DNA from: JBGPLJ01 sp035644395
GTDB taxonomy: Bacteria; Pseudomonadota; Gammaproteobacteria; Steroidobacterales; Steroidobacteraceae
Direction of reading: 5' to 3'
Length of the DNA: 64,000 nt
Assembly: GCA_035644395.1 (NCBI GenBank)
Contig: DASQOR010000028.1
Span: 62,001-126,000 of the forward strand
A program made the translations under genes and the position numbers. The notes beneath the pieces are model-generated. The model ran no database searches. It was not told where the DNA came from and worked only from the letters and a program-made list of their open reading frames with translations. Shown one piece after another: positions 60,851 through 64,000 of the stretch. The stretch's first letter is position 1; every line of letters starts with the position of its first letter.

Positions 60851-62085
60851 GTCATTCGCAAACACTCGACGTTCTGCTCATCGGTGCGGGGCCGGCAGGT
60901 TCACTCGCGGCCGCGCAGCTCGCACGCAGCGGCCACGAGGTGCTCGTGCTCGAAAAGCAGCGCTTCCCGAGGTTCTCCATTGGCGAGAGCCTGCTCGCCA
61001 ACAGCCTGCAGTTCATCGAGGACGCAGGCATGCTCGACGCCGTGCTCGCATGCGGCTTTCAGTTCAAGAACGGAGCGGCATTCGTGCAGGGCGCACGGCG
61101 GTCCGAGTTCAATTTCGTCGACAAGGTCAGTAACGGGCCGGCGTACACATTCCAGGTGCCGCGCGCGGACTTCGACCACGCACTCGCGCTGCAAGCGGAG
61201 CGCATGGGTGCAAAGGTTCGCTATGAGGTCGAGATCACCGGCGTTGATTTTTCCGGCGAGCGGCCGGTCGTCCGCAGCCGGTCAGGGCAGGGCGGGGAAG
61301 AGGTCCATCGGCCGCGCTTCGTCCTCGATGCGAGCGGTTTCGGCCGTACCCTGTCGCGCCTGCTGTCGCTCGAACGGCCGTCGACCTTCCCCGTGCGTGC
61401 CGCGCTCTTCACGCACATTGCGGACCACATCCCGGCAGGAGCTTTCGACCGGCAGAAGATCCGGATCAGCATTCATCCGCGCGAGCGCGAGATCTGGTAT
61501 TGGCTGATTCCATTTTCGAACGGGCGCTCTTCGCTCGGTGTCGTTGCAAGCCGCGAACTGCACACGCGCTACCAGGGTACGGCGGAGGAGCGCCTGTGGC
61601 AGCTCGTGCGCGAAGAGTCCTCGCTTGCCGCATTACTGGCGGACGCCGAACCCGTCGCTCAGGTCGGGGAGATAGTCGGCTACGCCGCAAGCGTCAGCGA
61701 ACTCCATGGCAGGCATTTCGCCCTGCTTGGCAATGCCGCCGAGTTTCTCGATCCTGTTTTTTCCTCCGGCGTCACGATCGCGATGCAGTCGGCGAATCTC
61801 GCCGCCGCCGCCGTCGCCAGGCAGCTGAAGGGAGAGACGGTCGACTGGAATGTCAGCTTCAGCGAGCCCCTCATGTACGGAGTCGAGACGTTTCGCGCCT
61901 TCGTCGGTGCCTGGTATGACGGCGACCTGCAGGACATCATCTTTTTCGAACGCGCAGACCCGCTCACACGGCGCCGGATCTGCTCCGTGCTCGCAGGCTA
62001 CGCTTGGGATGCCGCCAATCCCTACACGGGACCGCGCACCGCGCAACGCCTCAGGACGCTCGCGGAACTCTGCCGCCAGGGTTAG
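60847..62085 (+). CDS. FAD-dependent oxidoreductase with halogenase motifs (aryl polyene cluster)
   Basis: A 412-residue flavoprotein starting at a TTG that overlaps the MMPL stop. The FAD-binding turn is GAGPAG (13-18) with RFPRFSIGESLL at 39-50. Two marks of flavin-dependent halogenases are present: WYWLIP at 217-222, fitting WxWxIP, and a lysine K74 in GFQFKNGAAF, where the halogenase lysine stands. The C-terminal GNAAEFLDPVFSSGVTIAM closes the FAD site. Halogenation of the aryl ring, as in brominated xanthomonadins, is a real possibility, while a reductase or hydroxylase role cannot be excluded. Confidence 0.75.
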   Translation: MSHSQTLDVLLIGAGPAGSLAAAQLARSGHEVLVLEKQRFPRFSIGESLLANSLQFIEDAGMLDAVLACGFQFKNGAAFVQGARRSEFNFVDKVSNGPAYTFQVPRADFDHALALQAERMGAKVRYEVEITGVDFSGERPVVRSRSGQGGEEVHRPRFVLDASGFGRTLSRLLSLERPSTFPVRAALFTHIADHIPAGAFDRQKIRISIHPREREIWYWLIPFSNGRSSLGVVASRELHTRYQGTAEERLWQLVREESSLAALLADAEPVAQVGEIVGYAASVSELHGRHFALLGNAAEFLDPVFSSGVTIAMQSANLAAAAVARQLKGETVDWNVSFSEPLMYGVETFRAFVGAWYDGDLQDIIFFERADPLTRRRICSVLAGYAWDAANPYTGPRTAQRLRTLAELCRQG

Positions 62086-62094
62086 GCTGACTCG

Positions 62095-62586
62095 ATGACC
62101 CTTGCAGATCAAGCCAGTAGCCTGCCGACGAGCGCACAGCCGGCGATCACGGAGCTCGTGCTGCAACGAGGCGACATGCTGCTGATCGATCGTGTCGTCT
62201 ACGGTGACAACGAGAGGGTCGAGGTCGTGGCGCGATTTCGGCCGAACCATCCGTTCGTCGGGCCCCGGGGGATTCCCTGTTGGGTCGGAGTCGAACTGAT
62301 GGCACAGGCCGTAGCCGCATTCTCGGGACTCCAATTGCGCGCCAATGGCAATCGACCGCGCATCGGATTGCTGCTCGGAACGCGCAGCTTCGTGGCGCAT
62401 GCGCCGTACTTTCCCGCAGGCGTCGATCTCACCATCGTTGCAGAACTCGTCTTGCGGGACGGGGAGGGCATAGGTGTATTCGATTGCACGATCCAGCGGG
62501 GCGCCGAGAGGTTCGCCGAGGCGCAGCTCAAGGGTCTTGCGCCGGCCGATCTGACACCGTTCCTCGAGGCAGCGATCGATGACTGA
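62095..62586 (+). CDS. apeP: ApeP-family 3-hydroxyacyl-ACP dehydratase
   Basis: A 163-residue hotdog dehydratase. The region LQRGDMLLIDRVVYG near residue 23 and GIPCWVGVELMAQAVAAFSG near 60 match ApeP and FabA/FabZ-like proteins. The catalytic aspartate/glutamate is expected in VELMAQ. It removes water from the 3-hydroxyacyl-ACP in each cycle, together with ApeI. It overlaps the reductase gene by eight bases. Confidence 0.86.
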   Translation: MTLADQASSLPTSAQPAITELVLQRGDMLLIDRVVYGDNERVEVVARFRPNHPFVGPRGIPCWVGVELMAQAVAAFSGLQLRANGNRPRIGLLLGTRSFVAHAPYFPAGVDLTIVAELVLRDGEGIGVFDCTIQRGAERFAEAQLKGLAPADLTPFLEAAIDD

Positions 62587-63301
62587 GTGGATACTGGTCA
62601 CGGGATCGAGCCGGGGCATCGGCGCCGCCATTGCGGAGCGTCTGGCGCGGGATGGTTTCGATATCGTCGTGCATGCACGCACCGCCGCTTGCCTTGAAGG
62701 CACTTTGTCCGCCGTCCGTGGGCACGGCCGGCAAGCGCGCGCCCTGCCGTTCGACGTTTCTGATCGGGCTGCGGCGCAGTCCGCATTGACCGCGGACATC
62801 GCGGCCCACGGCGCGTACTACGGTGTCGTCTGCAATGCCGGCATCGCTCGAGACGGCGCATTTCCCGCGCTCAGCGCCGAAGACTGGGATGCAGTACTTG
62901 GAACCAATCTCGACAGCTTCTACAACGTGCTGCAGCCGGTCGTCATGCCGATGATTCGCCGCCGGGCGCCGGGCCGGATCGTAACGCTTGCGTCCGTGTC
63001 CGGACTGATCGGCAATCGCGGCCAGGTCAACTACAGCGCAGCCAAAGCCGGCATAATCGGCGCCACAAAGGCGCTCGCGGTGGAACTCGCCAGCCGGCAG
63101 ATCACCGTTAATTGCGTCGCGCCAGGGATGATTCGCACGGACATGATCGCCGAGGCCCCCGTCGACCGAATTCTCGAGATGATCCCGGCCGGCCGCATCG
63201 GCGAGCCGGCGGAGGTCGCTGCCGCCGTGAGCTTTTTGCTGTCGCCGGAGGCGGCCTACGTCACACGGCAGGTCCTCGCCGTCAATGGTGGCCTGTGCTG
63301 A
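62579..63301 (+). CDS. apeQ: 3-oxoacyl-ACP reductase (FabG-like) of the aryl polyene cluster
   Basis: A 240-residue short-chain dehydrogenase that reduces the 3-keto group with NADPH. The cofactor motif TGSSRGIGAAIAERLA is at 8-23. The NAG motif (VVCNAGIARDG), the catalytic Y152 and K156 (NYSAAKAG) and a serine near 139-141 are present. It overlaps ApeP upstream and the ketosynthase downstream. Confidence 0.92.
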   Translation: MTEWILVTGSSRGIGAAIAERLARDGFDIVVHARTAACLEGTLSAVRGHGRQARALPFDVSDRAAAQSALTADIAAHGAYYGVVCNAGIARDGAFPALSAEDWDAVLGTNLDSFYNVLQPVVMPMIRRRAPGRIVTLASVSGLIGNRGQVNYSAAKAGIIGATKALAVELASRQITVNCVAPGMIRTDMIAEAPVDRILEMIPAGRIGEPAEVAAAVSFLLSPEAAYVTRQVLAVNGGLC

Positions 63302-64000
63302 CCGCACGCGTTGCCGTCACCGGCATGGCCGGCATTACCTCGCTCGGGCAGAGCTGGCCAGAGGTCGAACGGAGCCTCCACGGCAACGTCAGTGGCATCG
63401 AGCGGATGCCCGAGTGGGAGCGCTACACCGAGCTCAACACGCGTCTCGGCGGGCCGGTCCGCAATTTCGAGCTGCCGGCGCACTACACGCGCAAAGTAAC
63501 GCGTTCAATGGGTCGCGTCTCGATGCTGGCCACCCGCGCATCGGAGCTGGCGCTCGCGGATGCGGGCCTCCTCGACGATGCTTCAATCCGCGATGGGCGA
63601 ATGGGCGTTGCCTACGGCTCGTCGACAGGAAGCACGGACGCGGTACGGGATTTCGGGGCCATGCTGACGACGGGCAGCATGGGCAACATCAACGCCACGA
63701 CCTACCTGCGGATGATGCCGCATACCACTGCGGCGAATATCGGCGTTTACTTTGGCCTGAAGGGGCGTGTCATTCCCGCCTCGAGCGCGTGTACCTCCGG
63801 CAGCCAGTCGATTGGCTATGCCTACGAATCCATCCGCTACGGCAAGCAGACTCTGATGGTCGCCGGGGGCGCCGAAGAACTCTGCGTCAGCGAAGCCGCA
63901 GTATTCGACACGCTCTTCGCCACGAGTCGACGCAACGATGCGCCGAAAACCAGCCCACGTCCCTTCGATCGCGACCGCGATGGACTCGTGATCGGGGAGG
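63295..64000 (+). CDS. apeR: Beta-ketoacyl-ACP synthase (ApeR-like), cut by the window end
   Basis: The first 235 residues of a FabF-type ketosynthase. The nucleophile is C166 in IPASSACTSGSQSIGYA, and the N-terminal VAVTGMAGITSLG is typical. The two histidines lie beyond the window. The start is a GTG at 63295 overlapping the reductase stop; a CTG at 63298 is the alternative. In E. coli, ApeR is the second ketosynthase of the APE system. The cluster probably continues to the right. Confidence 0.88.
   Translation, partial: MLTARVAVTGMAGITSLGQSWPEVERSLHGNVSGIERMPEWERYTELNTRLGGPVRNFELPAHYTRKVTRSMGRVSMLATRASELALADAGLLDDASIRDGRMGVAYGSSTGSTDAVRDFGAMLTTGSMGNINATTYLRMMPHTTAANIGVYFGLKGRVIPASSACTSGSQSIGYAYESIRYGKQTLMVAGGAEELCVSEAAVFDTLFATSRRNDAPKTSPRPFDRDRDGLVIGE

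Overview
This 64 kb window is GC-rich, densely coded bacterial chromosome. It most likely comes from a gammaproteobacterium of the Steroidobacterales/Nevskiales/Xanthomonadales kind. That placement rests on gene order: uvrC-pgsA-tRNA-Gly-tRNA-Cys-tRNA-Leu (the order of E. coli uvrC-pgsA-glyW-cysT-leuZ), nudJ-mnmA close to purB, a complete ccmABCDEFGHI operon, and an aryl-polyene pigment cluster. The species cannot be fixed from sequence alone. No rRNA, CRISPR array, prophage or plasmid replication gene was seen.

Layout. (1) 0-16 kb is a catabolic, accessory-looking stretch. It holds a DUF5694 fragment, a GNAT, a butanediol-type dehydrogenase, a RAYT transposase framed by inverted repeats, an alcohol dehydrogenase plus amidohydrolase/decarboxylase pair, a SnoaL-like protein, a decayed DUF3237 gene, an AraC regulator divergent from thiolase-thioesterase-MarR, an aromatic-acid (AAHS) transporter, glutathione-dependent formaldehyde oxidation (frmA-gfa-fghA) and a bifunctional beta-oxidation enzyme. 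(2) 16-20 kb has a LysR regulator and a one-carbon group: a methyltransferase-like protein, a short MTHFR homologue and metK. (3) 20.3-21.4 kb is an intact IS630-type element sitting exactly in the shared stop codons of metK and mnmA. (4) 21.4-27 kb is housekeeping: mnmA, nudJ, two small genes, purB, a CoA-pyrophosphatase-type NUDIX protein and mazG. (5) 27-30 kb encodes an envelope-stress type group (glycine-zipper protein, PepSY protein, PhoP/PhoQ-like two-component system) preceded by 11-bp-phased repeats that look like a PhoP box. (6) 30-33 kb is lysine catabolism (aminoadipate-semialdehyde dehydrogenase and saccharopine dehydrogenase). (7) 33-41 kb holds class II DAHP synthase, rluE, the glyoxylate shunt (malate synthase, isocitrate lyase), uvrC, pgsA and three tRNAs. 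(8) 41-49 kb has an RcnB-like secreted protein and the cytochrome c maturation operon. (9) 49.8 kb to the window end is an aryl-polyene (APE, xanthomonadin-like) biosynthetic cluster in two divergent arms.

The APE cluster is the main biosynthetic system. The left arm encodes an ACP, a COG4648 membrane protein, an acyl ligase, an LpxL-type acyltransferase, a ketosynthase and its chain-length-factor partner. The right arm encodes an AGPAT-type acyltransferase, a second ACP, an ApeI dehydratase, a GT2 glycosyltransferase, a thioesterase, a LolA-like carrier, an MMPL exporter, a flavoprotein with the WxWxIP halogenase motif, an ApeP dehydratase, a FabG-type reductase and a second ketosynthase cut by the window end. 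Together these would load an aryl starter, extend it to a conjugated polyene, possibly halogenate it, attach it to a lipid or sugar-lipid and move it to the outer membrane.

A recurring structural theme is that insertions and palindromes sit at stop codons. Three RAYT-type inverted-repeat elements start within the TAA of the upstream gene, the IS630 element reconstitutes the stop codons of three genes, and several convergent gene pairs carry both stop codons inside a perfect inverted repeat.
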